64,000 nt of DNA from Alphaproteobacteria bacterium (GTDB taxonomy: Bacteria > Pseudomonadota > Alphaproteobacteria > CALKHQ01): the NCBI GenBank assembly GCA_041396705.1, contig JAWKYB010000015.1:1-64000 (forward strand), written 5' to 3'. Below the pieces are notes generated by a model. It had not been told where the DNA came from. It saw only the letters and a list, made by a program, of their open reading frames with translations, and did no database searches. Made by a program: the position numbers and the translations under genes. Every line of letters starts with the position of its first letter. The first letter of the stretch is position 1. Below, in pieces: positions 1 to 7,486 of this stretch.

Positions 1-68
1 CCGGCGGCCAGCGCGACATTAGGCAGATTCGGCCGGCCCGTCTGCGGCTTTCTGGCGGCGGGCGCGCC

Positions 69-722
69 CTAGCCGGCGAACAGCGGCACCGGCTCCGGCT
101 GGTCGGGCAGCAGCCGCATCCGCTCGTCCGGGAACGGTGCCGCCAGCGCGGCCGCTTCCGGCCAGGGCGCCTGCAGCCACCGCTCGAAGGCCGCCGCATC
201 GGCCAGCAGCACCGGCATCGCCTTGGGATGGATCGGGGCGACGACGCCGTTCGGTTCCGTGGTCAGGATCGAGAACAGCCGGTGCGTCCCCTGCTCCTTG
301 CCGCGCATGCCGCTCCATTCGCGCCAGATGCCGGCGAAGGCAAAGGGCCTGGCGCGGCCGTCGTCGTCGGTTTCGCGCAGCGCGAACCAGCGCTTGGCCT
401 TGGCGCCGACCTCCCCCTCGTATTCGCAGAAGGCGGTCGCCGGCACCAGGCAGCGCTGCGCCGGCCTGGCCAGCCAGCTGCGCCAGAACGGGCTGTCGAG
501 GTTGCGCACATTGGTCACCGGGCGCCTGGCCGATGCCGGCGGCGGAAAGCCCCACCGCATCATCTCGGCCGTGCGACCGTCGCCGTCGCCGTGCACGACC
601 GGCGCCAACTGGTCGGGATAGACGCCGTCGAGCAGCGGCAGGTTGCCCAGCCTGTCGTCGGCGATCCCGAACAGCCGCCGCATCGCCTGCTGCGACGTCT
701 CGATCCGGTAGAGATTGCACAA
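69..722 (-). CDS. SOS response-associated peptidase (SRAP/HMCES/YedK family)
   Basis: A 217-aa protein of the SRAP family, which forms a thiazolidine cross-link with abasic sites in single-stranded DNA through Cys2 and so shields them. The start is placed at a TTG (722-720) because this makes the next codon Cys, giving the obligatory Met-Cys N-terminus (MCNLYRIE); an ATG-initiated extension upstream would bury that Cys. Other family marks are NVRNLDSPFW, the FCEYEGE segment carrying the conserved Glu, and PIHPKAMPVLL carrying the conserved His. The length is normal for the family. It stands alone, with a 148-nt gap to the rhodanese gene on the same strand. No LexA-type box was seen upstream. 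Confidence 0.9.
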   Translation of the reverse strand: MCNLYRIETSQQAMRRLFGIADDRLGNLPLLDGVYPDQLAPVVHGDGDGRTAEMMRWGFPPPASARRPVTNVRNLDSPFWRSWLARPAQRCLVPATAFCEYEGEVGAKAKRWFALRETDDDGRARPFAFAGIWREWSGMRGKEQGTHRLFSILTTEPNGVVAPIHPKAMPVLLADAAAFERWLQAPWPEAAALAAPFPDERMRLLPDQPEPVPLFAG

Positions 723-870
723 GGCCGCCTCCGCTGCGGTGCCGCCCGCGCCGAGGCCGGGCCTGCGCCGCAACCTAAGGCGCGCGGGCAGCGCTGCAAA
801 GGGTCGTGCGGAGGCCGCGGCGGGTCGGCCGGCCGGCGGTGCGCGCCATCGGCGGACGCGGTCGGGTCGC

Positions 871-1251
871 CTATCGGGCCTCGATCGGCAGGCCTCGATC
901 CGCCCAGTCCTTGAACGCCCCCAGGTTGCGCACGTCGCGGTAGCCCATCTCCAGCAGCGCCTTGCCGCCCAGCGCCGAACGCCCACCGGACGCACAGTAC
1001 AGGATGATGGTCTTGTCGGGATCGAACGCCGGGTCGTGATAGGGCGTCGCCGCGTCGGCGCGGAACTCCAGCATCCCGCGCGAGACGTTCAGCGCGCCGG
1101 CGATCTTGCCGGTCTGCGCCACCTCTTCGGCATCGCGGACGTCGACGAACAGCACGTCCTCCTGGCCGTGCAGGCGCGCAGCGTCCTGCGCCCCGATCGC
1201 CGGCACCTCAACCCGCGCCGCGGCAACGGCCTCCATGATCGACTTGGTCAT
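871..1251 (-). CDS. rhodanese-like domain protein
   Basis: A 126-aa single-domain rhodanese (sulfurtransferase fold) with no signal peptide, so cytoplasmic. The active-site loop CASGGRS supplies the catalytic Cys and follows the usual strand IILYC; the N-terminal motif VLFVDVRD is also typical. The start is the ATG at 1251. The substrate cannot be inferred. It is divergent from the AraC-type regulator beginning at 1390, leaving a 138-nt shared promoter region, so it may be a target of that regulator; this is inference from position only. Confidence 0.9.
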   Translation of the reverse strand: MTKSIMEAVAAARVEVPAIGAQDAARLHGQEDVLFVDVRDAEEVAQTGKIAGALNVSRGMLEFRADAATPYHDPAFDPDKTIILYCASGGRSALGGKALLEMGYRDVRNLGAFKDWADRGLPIEAR

Positions 1252-1389
1252 GACTATCCTCACTGTCTGACGATTCACTTGCCGGCTAGTATCCACCGAC
1301 GTTCGGCAGATAGGGCCGCATTGGGGGGCGTGCCATGCCCGCCGCACCGGCTCTCCTGCCCCAGGCTCCAACAAGTGGCTGAAACCGGC

Positions 1390-2370
1390 ATGGACCTCTT
1401 GTCCGACGTTCTGCAGAGCCTTCGCATCGCGGCGGCAATCTTTCTGCGCGGCGAGTTCTCCAGCCCGTGGGGCGTGGCCACCCCGGATACCGCCTCGGTC
1501 GGCCGCATGCTCCGGCCTGTCGCGCGCCGCCTGCTGGTGTTCCACATCGTCGCCAGCGGAAGCTGCTGGATCCGGCTGGACAACGGCACGACCGCGCGGG
1601 TCGAGGCGCCAGGCGTGCTGCTGGTGCCGCAGGGACATGCCCATCTGCTGGCCGATTGCGAAGGCCGCCGCTGCCAGCGGATGACCGAATTGCTGCCGCC
1701 CCCGCCCTGGACCCGATTCCCGGTCCTGAGCCATGGCGGTGGCGGGAGCGCCACACGGATCCTCTGCGGCTACCTCGACATCGCCAACGCGGCCTGCGTC
1801 CCGCTGCTGGACGAACTGCCGGACCTGATCGCCATCGGGGCCACCGACCGCGGCCCGCAGGCCGGGCTGGCACCGGTGCTGGAATACACGGTCCGCGAGG
1901 CGGAAGCGGTGAAGCCCGGCGCCGCCTCGCTGGTCTTCCGGATGGCGGAGCTGTTCTTCGTCGAGGTGCTGCGCCACTACGTCGCGACCGCACCGGGCGG
2001 CGACAGGGGCTGGCTGGCTGCACTGCGCGACCCGGTGGTTGCCCGCGCCCTCCACCTGCTGCACCAGGATCCCGCACGCGACTGGAGCGTGGACACGCTG
2101 GCGCAGGCGGTGGCGTCCTCGCGGTCGGCGCTTGCCGGCCGCTTCACCGCGCGGCTGGGCTGCAGCCCGATGCGCTATCTGACGCGCTGGCGCGTCCAAC
2201 TCGCGGCCAAGCAGATCGCCGACCAGGGCTTGTGCATCGCCGCCGCCGCCGCCGCGGTCGGCTACGAATCGGAATCGGCCTTCCACCGGGCGTTCAAGCG
2301 CGAGTTCGGCCAGACGCCCGCCGCCTGGCGGCGGCAGGGCGGGGCGGCCCTCCCTCAGCCCGGCGGGTGA
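1390..2370 (+). CDS. AraC family transcriptional regulator (cupin sensor + AraC HTH)
   Basis: A 326-aa regulator. Residues ~10-190 form the AraC-type cupin sensor domain, with the pattern of an arm followed by RRLLVFHIVASGSCW and LVPQGHAHLL. Residues ~225-320 are the two-helix-turn-helix AraC domain (DPARDWSVDTLAQAVASSRS ... VGYESESAFHRAFKREFG). The ATG at 1390 precedes the typical MDLLSDVLQSLR opening; the longer frame to 715 runs through the neighbouring rhodanese gene and is rejected. The last 16 nt overlap the 3' end of the convergent amidohydrolase gene. Likely targets are itself and the divergent rhodanese gene; the ligand is unknown. Confidence 0.88.
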   Translation: MDLLSDVLQSLRIAAAIFLRGEFSSPWGVATPDTASVGRMLRPVARRLLVFHIVASGSCWIRLDNGTTARVEAPGVLLVPQGHAHLLADCEGRRCQRMTELLPPPPWTRFPVLSHGGGGSATRILCGYLDIANAACVPLLDELPDLIAIGATDRGPQAGLAPVLEYTVREAEAVKPGAASLVFRMAELFFVEVLRHYVATAPGGDRGWLAALRDPVVARALHLLHQDPARDWSVDTLAQAVASSRSALAGRFTARLGCSPMRYLTRWRVQLAAKQIADQGLCIAAAAAAVGYESESAFHRAFKREFGQTPAAWRRQGGAALPQPGG

Positions 2371-3581
2371 AGCTGAGGAATCGGCCGGGTGAAGGTACGC
2401 CGGCCCGCCTTGTAGCCGCACAGCGGCTGAGCCAGTTCCGCCACCGCGGTGGCCGGGTCTGACGCATCCAGCACCACGATGTCGGCCGGCGCGCCGACGG
2501 CGACACCGTAGTCGCCCAGGTTCATCAGCCGGGCCGAGCGGGCGCTGACCATCGCCAGGCACTCCGCCATCTCCGCCGGCGTGCCCAGCTGGGCCACATT
2601 GGCGAACAGGTTGGCCATGCGGATCAGCGAGGCGTCGCCGAACGGGGTGAAGGCGTTGAGCACGTTGTTGGTCGACAGCGAGCAGTTGACGCCGTGGGCG
2701 AGCAGCCGGTGCGCCGGCGCCACCCCCCTGGGGATGGCGTGGTCGCGCTCACGGCCGATCAGGAACAGGTCGGTCGACGGCAGCACGGTGACGGCGACGC
2801 CGGCATCGGCCAGCCGCCGCGCCGTCGCGGCAAACCGCTCCGGCTCCAGGAAGGCCAGCTTGGTGACGTGACCGATGGCGACCCGGCCGCCCCAGCCATG
2901 GGCGTCGGCCTGACGGCAGACATGGTCGGCATCCAGCGACGCGGCGTCGGCGCTGAGGTCCAGGTGCATGTCGATGTCGGCGTCGAAATCGCGGGCGATC
3001 GCGAATACGCGGTCGATCTGGCCGTGCGGGTCGCTGTCGGTGTAGGGCGCGGCGCCGACCACGCGGGCGCCGTCGGACAGCGCGGCACGCATCAGCGCCT
3101 CGGTGCCCGGGTTGTTGAGCAGGCCTTCCTGCGGGAACACGCAGATCTCGACATCCACCGCCCAGCCATGGTCGGCGGCAGCGGCCTTCACGCCGGCAAA
3201 GCCGGTCAGGCCGATGACCGGGTCGACCTCGACATGGGTGCGGATGCGCATGGTGCCGTTGACGATGCACTTGCGCAGCGTGCGGCCGGCGCGCTCGGCC
3301 ACGTCGGCGGCGGTGAAGCCGCGCTTGGCGGCCGCGACCTGGGCGACCGCCTCGGCCAGGGTGCCTTCGCGCACCGCCACCCGATCCATGATGCAGGACT
3401 TGTCGAGGTGCAGGTGAGTCTCGACCAGCCCGGGGACCACCAGCCGTCCGCCGAGGTCCAGGCTTTCGCCATCCGCCGCCAGCGCGGGCGCGATCGCGGC
3501 GATGCGGCCGTCGGCAATGCCGATGTCGACCGGCCGGCCCGGGCCTTCCGCCTTAATGGCGTTGCGCAGGATCAGGTCCAT
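2355..3581 (-). CDS. amidohydrolase family protein, cytosine-deaminase-like
   Basis: A 408-aa metal-dependent hydrolase of the CodA-type amidohydrolase branch, probably cytoplasmic. Seen in the sequence are the metal-binding HLHLDKSC (His-x-His) near residue 60, a conserved GHVTKLAFLEPE His segment around residue 230, and the VTVLPSTDLFL and NVLNAFTPFGD segments typical of cytosine deaminase-like enzymes. The short N-terminal composite domain (residues 1-50) and the C-terminal PADIVVLDASDP segment match the family architecture. Exact substrate (cytosine, isoguanine, creatinine or another cyclic amidine) cannot be told. The start is the ATG at 3581 (MDLILRN). It is convergent with the AraC gene and overlaps it by 16 nt. 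Confidence 0.85.
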   Translation of the reverse strand: MDLILRNAIKAEGPGRPVDIGIADGRIAAIAPALAADGESLDLGGRLVVPGLVETHLHLDKSCIMDRVAVREGTLAEAVAQVAAAKRGFTAADVAERAGRTLRKCIVNGTMRIRTHVEVDPVIGLTGFAGVKAAAADHGWAVDVEICVFPQEGLLNNPGTEALMRAALSDGARVVGAAPYTDSDPHGQIDRVFAIARDFDADIDMHLDLSADAASLDADHVCRQADAHGWGGRVAIGHVTKLAFLEPERFAATARRLADAGVAVTVLPSTDLFLIGRERDHAIPRGVAPAHRLLAHGVNCSLSTNNVLNAFTPFGDASLIRMANLFANVAQLGTPAEMAECLAMVSARSARLMNLGDYGVAVGAPADIVVLDASDPATAVAELAQPLCGYKAGRRTFTRPIPQLHPPG

Positions 3582-3600
3582 CCCTCGGCCCGGCCTCCCT

Positions 3601-3645
3601 CGCCCGGCAAGCCTCGATGCCGGGCGCCACGACGGACGGCGCCCG
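3601..3645 (-). terminator. overlapping GC-rich hairpins, possible terminator or attenuator
   Basis: Two perfect inverted repeats share one arm: CGCCCGGC (3601-3608) pairs with GCCGGGCG (3619-3626), and CGGGCGCC (3621-3628) pairs with GGCGCCCG (3638-3645). They are therefore mutually exclusive in RNA. They lie 9 nt downstream of the DUF1775-PCu(A)C stop codon on the minus strand and before the amidohydrolase start. No U-tract follows, so termination is uncertain. Confidence 0.35.
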
Positions 3646-3653
3646 GCCAAGGC

Positions 3654-4637
3654 CTATTGGCCATGCATGTGCCGTTCCATGTCCTCGACGCCGGCGCCCG
3701 GCCGCAGGATCGGCACATCGACGGTCAGCGTACCGGCATGTTCGAACACCAGCGTCAGCGTCAGCATCCCGCCCTCCTGCAGCGGTCCGTGCAGGTCCAG
3801 CAGCATCACATGCATGCCGCCAGGCGCCAGCGTCGCGGCACCATGTGCCGGCACCGGCACGCCATCGGCAAGGGGTGTCATCTGCATGACGCCGTCGTTC
3901 ATCGCCATGGTGTGCAGCTCGACCCGCCCGGCGGCCGGCGAGCTGGCGGCGACCAGCCGGTCGTCGGCGTCGCCGGCGTTGGCGATGGACAGGTAGGCGG
4001 CGCTGGTCGCCACCACGCTGGCGCGGGCGAAGGCGCCGGAGACGGTCAGGTCGCCGACCTGCATCCCGTCCATCGCCATCGGGCCGTGGTCGCCGTGCGG
4101 ATGGTCGCCGCCGGTCGGCTCGGAGACCGTCAACAGCGGGGCGGGATGGCCGAGGGCATGCGCGTCTTCACCGTCTGCCGGAATCTCCACCCAGGCGACC
4201 TCTCCGTTGGCGCAAAGCTGCGTGGTCGGGAACGCGAGCCGCGTGCCGGCCGGCAGATCGCCGACCTGCCCACGGAAGACGAACTCGTCGTAGAACGCGT
4301 CGGGCAGGTCGCCGCCGGACCAGGTCAGCACGCGGGGACCCTCGGTCATCGCGTCGCCGTGGTTGTCGAAGGGCTGCGCATAAGCCCCGATCGTGATGTC
4401 GAGCGTCCAGCCGGCCTTCGGCATCGGCTTGGCCGCATAGAAGCCGTCGGGCAACTCGACGCGGACGGTGTGCGTCGCCTCGCCGTCGCAGCCATGGGGA
4501 ATGCGCAGCACCGCGCGATAGGTGCTGCCAGCAGGCGCCTCGGTCGTCTCCAGCGAGGCATGCGCGTGCGCGAGTCCGGTCCCGGCGAGCACCGCCGCGC
4601 CGAGACCAAGGGCCAGGCGGCCCTGGATTGAGAACAT
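3654..4637 (-). CDS. DUF1775 (YcnI)-PCu(A)C fusion, periplasmic copper protein
   Basis: A 327-aa exported protein joining two copper-binding domains. Residues 1-25 are a signal peptide ending AHA, so the mature chain would begin with His26-Ala-Ser, the N-terminal His that YcnI-type DUF1775 proteins use to hold copper. DUF1775 covers ~26-170 (IPHGCDGEATHTVRVELPDGF, GWTLDI). A His-rich linker (DHPHGDHGPM) follows. PCu(A)C covers ~190-320 with the ligand pattern HTMAMNDGVMQM ... PGGMHVML. PCu(A)C proteins deliver Cu(I) to the CuA site of cytochrome oxidase. GGAGA precedes the ATG at 4637. A DUF2946 gene lies just upstream on the same strand, making a small copper cluster. Confidence 0.9.
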   Translation of the reverse strand: MFSIQGRLALGLGAAVLAGTGLAHAHASLETTEAPAGSTYRAVLRIPHGCDGEATHTVRVELPDGFYAAKPMPKAGWTLDITIGAYAQPFDNHGDAMTEGPRVLTWSGGDLPDAFYDEFVFRGQVGDLPAGTRLAFPTTQLCANGEVAWVEIPADGEDAHALGHPAPLLTVSEPTGGDHPHGDHGPMAMDGMQVGDLTVSGAFARASVVATSAAYLSIANAGDADDRLVAASSPAAGRVELHTMAMNDGVMQMTPLADGVPVPAHGAATLAPGGMHVMLLDLHGPLQEGGMLTLTLVFEHAGTLTVDVPILRPGAGVEDMERHMHGQ

Positions 4638-4695
4638 GGACCATCTCCGTTCGATCGCAATGCGAGCAACGCCCCCCTGTGCGGGCGGCGTCGGT

Positions 4696-5109
4696 TCAGC
4701 CAACCGACGGGACGAACGGGGGATCCCTTGCGCCGACTCGGCACGGCGCCGAGTCGACGAGTCGCGTTGATTCCGGCCGCGCGGATGCCGCCGGCACCGG
4801 CAAGGGCACGGGCACGAATGGCGCGTCGGGCAACAGCGCCGCCGCGGCCGGCAGACGCAGGCAACAGGACAGGCAGTCGTGAGCCGCGGTGCGGCCGGCC
4901 GGTGCCGGCTGGCCGGATGCGGGACGGCCCTGGCCGTCGAGCACGACCGTTCGCAGGCCCTCGGGCGTGCACAGCACCGCCGTGCGGCCCTCGGCGGCAG
5001 CCGGCACGCTGGCATGCGCATAGCCGACCGATGCGACCTGCAGCAGCGATGCCAGCAGCGCGAGGCAAAGGCCGAGGATGTGCCGGCCGCGCCGTCTCCT
5101 TCCCGCCAT
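4696..5109 (-). CDS. DUF2946-type small exported protein
   Basis: A 137-aa protein with an N-terminal Arg-rich stretch and hydrophobic segment (ILGLCLALLASLLQVASV) that looks like a signal peptide or anchor. It continues through a CTPEGLRTVVLDGQG segment to a Cys cluster, HDCLSCCLRLP, characteristic of DUF2946 proteins often found beside copper genes. The C-terminal part is Pro/Ala rich. The ATG at 5109 is chosen; an in-frame GTG at 5145 would add 12 residues and neither has a clear Shine-Dalgarno sequence. It ends 58 nt before the DUF1775-PCu(A)C gene on the same strand, consistent with one transcript. Function is not established; a role in metal homeostasis is inferred from context. Confidence 0.7.
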   Translation of the reverse strand: MAGRRRRGRHILGLCLALLASLLQVASVGYAHASVPAAAEGRTAVLCTPEGLRTVVLDGQGRPASGQPAPAGRTAAHDCLSCCLRLPAAAALLPDAPFVPVPLPVPAASARPESTRLVDSAPCRVGARDPPFVPSVG

Positions 5110-5320
5110 GCCTGTTGCCGCCAAGGTCGTGCTCCGCCGTGTCACGCGGCCGCCACGCTGCCGCAGGAACCGCCCGCGCGGCAATCCGGCTGAGCGACCT
5201 GCGACAGTAGGTCCGCCCGCCGGCACGTGCCTTCGCCCGATCGGAGCCTGCTGCATCCGCCTGCCGATCGTGGCATATGCTTCGGCGCAGATCCGCACGG
5301 GGCGGCGAAGGGGAGACCAC

Positions 5321-6472
5321 ATGCGCTGGGGATTGATCGGGGGCGGCAAGGGCAGCCAGATCGGCGGGGCACACCGGATGGCGTCGAGGCTGGACGGCCT
5401 GTTCGTACCGACCGCCGCCGCGCTGGACGTCGACCCGCAACGCGGCCGCGACTATGCGATCGAGGTCGGCTTCGATCCGGCCCGGTCCTACGGCACCTGG
5501 CAGGAGCTGCTGGCCGCCGAATCGCAGCGGCCCGCCGGCGAGCGGCTGGACCTGGTCACCGTCGCCACGCCCAACGTCACCCACTACGCGATCAGCCGCG
5601 CCCTGCTGGAGGCCGGCTTCAACGTGCTGTGCGAGAAGCCGCTGACCATGACCGTGGAGGAAGCGGAGGAGCTGGGGCGGATCGCCGCCGCCGGCAACGC
5701 GATCCTCGGCGTCAACTTCGGCTATTCCGGCTACCCGATGGCGATCCAGGCGCGCGAGATGATCCGGCGCGGCGATCTCGGCGACTTCCGGGTCGTCGTG
5801 GTCGAGTTCGCCTTCGGCTGGCATGCCGCCGGCGACGACGCCGACAATCCGCGGGTGCGCTGGCGTTACGACCCGGCCCAGGCCGGGATCAGCTCCATTG
5901 TCGCCGACGTCGGCAGCCACGCCTTCCAGATGGCGCAGTTCCTGTCCGGCCGGCGTGTCACCGGCCTGTCCGCGGACTTCGCCCATTGCGTCGCCCACCG
6001 CCGGCTGGAAGACGACGCGCTGATCGCGTTCCGGCTCGAGGGCGGGGCGGTCGGGCGCCTGTGGGTCAGCGCAGTTGCCACCGGCCAGATCCACGGCTTC
6101 GGCATCCGCGTGTTCGGCTCCAAGGGCGGTCTGCGCTGGCAGCAGGAACAGCCGAACCAGCTGACCTGGTCGCCGATCGGCGAGCCGACCCGCACCCTGG
6201 AGCGCAGCGACGCCGGCCTCTATCCCGAATCCGACGCCGGCGCGCGCATCACCGTCGGCCATCCGGAGGGCTTCGTCGGCGCTTTCGCCAACATATACAA
6301 GGGCCTGCATCGGGCGATCCGCCAGGCCAGGGGCGAGGCGGTCGACGGGCCGGCGCTCGGCTTCCCGCCCGTGCAGGACGGCATCGATGCCGTCCGCCTG
6401 GTCCACGCCGCCGTCAGGTCCGCGGAACTGCGCGGCGCCTGGGTCGACCCGCAGACGATCCAGCCGATGTAG
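5321..6472 (+). CDS. Gfo/Idh/MocA family oxidoreductase
   Basis: A 383-aa NAD(P)-dependent sugar or polyol dehydrogenase-type enzyme. The N-terminal Rossmann segment is GLIGGGKGSQIGGAHR; VATPNVTHYAISRALLEAG and the family signature VLCEKPLTMTVEEAEEL carry the conserved EKP lysine. The C-terminal alpha/beta domain (GSHAFQMAQFLSGRRV, LYPESDAG) fits the family. GGGGAG lies 5 nt before the ATG at 5321. The substrate is not deducible. The gene stands alone and diverges from the copper genes. The 3' neighbour (DUF2000) is convergent with a 54-nt gap. Confidence 0.9.
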   Translation: MRWGLIGGGKGSQIGGAHRMASRLDGLFVPTAAALDVDPQRGRDYAIEVGFDPARSYGTWQELLAAESQRPAGERLDLVTVATPNVTHYAISRALLEAGFNVLCEKPLTMTVEEAEELGRIAAAGNAILGVNFGYSGYPMAIQAREMIRRGDLGDFRVVVVEFAFGWHAAGDDADNPRVRWRYDPAQAGISSIVADVGSHAFQMAQFLSGRRVTGLSADFAHCVAHRRLEDDALIAFRLEGGAVGRLWVSAVATGQIHGFGIRVFGSKGGLRWQQEQPNQLTWSPIGEPTRTLERSDAGLYPESDAGARITVGHPEGFVGAFANIYKGLHRAIRQARGEAVDGPALGFPPVQDGIDAVRLVHAAVRSAELRGAWVDPQTIQPM

Positions 6473-6526
6473 CGCTCGCGCCTGCTGCCCCGCATCAACG
6501 CCGCAGGCAGCAACGAGGCATGGCCC

Positions 6527-6934
6527 CTAGTCGTGCATCCGCGCGCCCTTGGTGATCTTGTCGACGACCTTGCGGTCCTCGCGCAGGGCGAGGCCGACGA
6601 GGTTGAGCGCGTCCGTCGGATGTTGCCGCACGGCCGCCCGGTTGGCTGCGTCGTGGCCGGTTGCGAACATGTCCTCGATATAGATCGCCAGTTCCGCGCC
6701 GCGCTCGAGCGCGCGGCGGTGGATCTTGGCAAGGCCGGCGCCGTCGGTGGTCAGCACGATCATCGGCTGGACGATCAAGGGGCTGTAAGTCACGCCGCTG
6801 GCGTCCTCGTAGCGTTCGCCCAGCAGGCTGCTGTCGCCGCCGAGCACGCCGCTGGTCAGGAATGCGGTGACGTTCAGCTTCTGCCAGACCAGCAGGTCGT
6901 CGCGAACGACGATGGCGATCTTGGTGTCAAACAT
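6527..6934 (-). CDS. DUF2000 family protein
   Basis: A 135-aa protein of the DUF2000 family, which has a peptidyl-tRNA-hydrolase-like fold but no proven activity. The opening MFDTKIAIVVRDDLLVWQKL and the segment YSPLIVQPMIVL are typical; the chain ends KITKGARMHD. Its ATG at 6934 overlaps the last 8 nt of the upstream MarR gene, so the two are almost certainly co-transcribed and translationally coupled. DUF2000 genes are often paired with regulators; the physiological role is unknown. Confidence 0.85.
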   Translation of the reverse strand: MFDTKIAIVVRDDLLVWQKLNVTAFLTSGVLGGDSSLLGERYEDASGVTYSPLIVQPMIVLTTDGAGLAKIHRRALERGAELAIYIEDMFATGHDAANRAAVRQHPTDALNLVGLALREDRKVVDKITKGARMHD

Positions 6935-7361
6935 CCCCGCCCCAATGCCGTTCGCTCCCCAGCCGCCGCAACGTCCGCAGGAACGCCTCCGCTCCCTCGC
7001 CGATGGCCGCGCCGGCCTCGCCGTTCAGCCGATCCATCTGCGCATCCAGTTCGGGCAGAAGGTTCCGCGCCCGCGGCGTCGCCGCAATCAGCCGGATGCG
7101 GCGGTCGTTCGGATCGAAGCGCCGCTCGATCAGGCCTGCGGCCTCGAGCCGGTCGATGACGCCGGTCACGCTGGCGCTGTCAAGCACCAGCCGCACACCG
7201 ATCTCCGCCCCTGCGATCCCGCCGGCAACCGGCAGCACCTTGAGCACGGCGTACTGGACCGGCGTCACGCCGTGCGGCGCCAGCAGGTCGCGCGCCCGGC
7301 GCGCGACCTGCTGCGCCGCCTTGCCGATCAGAAAGCTGATGCAGTCCTCGACGCGCTCCAC
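6927..7361 (-). CDS. MarR family transcriptional regulator
   Basis: A 144-aa winged-helix repressor. The HTH region runs through TPVQYAVLKVLPVAGGIAGAEIG and the recognition helix DSASVTGVIDRLEAAGLIERR. It is followed by the wing with the signature DPNDRRIRL. The start is GTG at 7361, supported by GGGAGG about 8 nt upstream. It precedes and overlaps the DUF2000 gene. A palindrome at 7396-7409 in its own promoter region is the likely autoregulatory operator. The inducer is unknown; MarR proteins commonly sense phenolics or oxidants. Confidence 0.9.
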   Translation of the reverse strand: MERVEDCISFLIGKAAQQVARRARDLLAPHGVTPVQYAVLKVLPVAGGIAGAEIGVRLVLDSASVTGVIDRLEAAGLIERRFDPNDRRIRLIAATPRARNLLPELDAQMDRLNGEAGAAIGEGAEAFLRTLRRLGSERHWGGDV

Positions 7362-7395
7362 GCCGGCGCCTCCCAGGTATCTTGCATTTCATTTA

Positions 7396-7412
7396 CTCGT
7401 GTACAAGAGAGT
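7396..7412. promoter_or_regulatory. putative MarR operator palindrome
   Basis: CTCGTGTACAAGAG (7396-7409) is an inverted repeat of the form CTCnTGTACAnGAG. A second, offset symmetry (ACTC...GAGT, 7395-7412) overlaps it. It lies 35-50 nt upstream of the GTG start of the MarR gene in an AT-rich island, where a MarR dimer would block its own promoter. A TTGTAC hexamer inside it, read on the minus strand, could be the -35 element. Confidence 0.45.
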
Positions 7413-7486
7413 TAGCCACAAGGAAATCGGCATGGCGGGCATCCGCGTGACCGCCGGCCCGCCCGGTCGTTGCAGGCGCGCTGAGT

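Noticed and set aside
1..68. Possible gene end at the left edge
   Set aside because: Too short to identify; no stop codon context or motif could be linked to a neighbouring gene.
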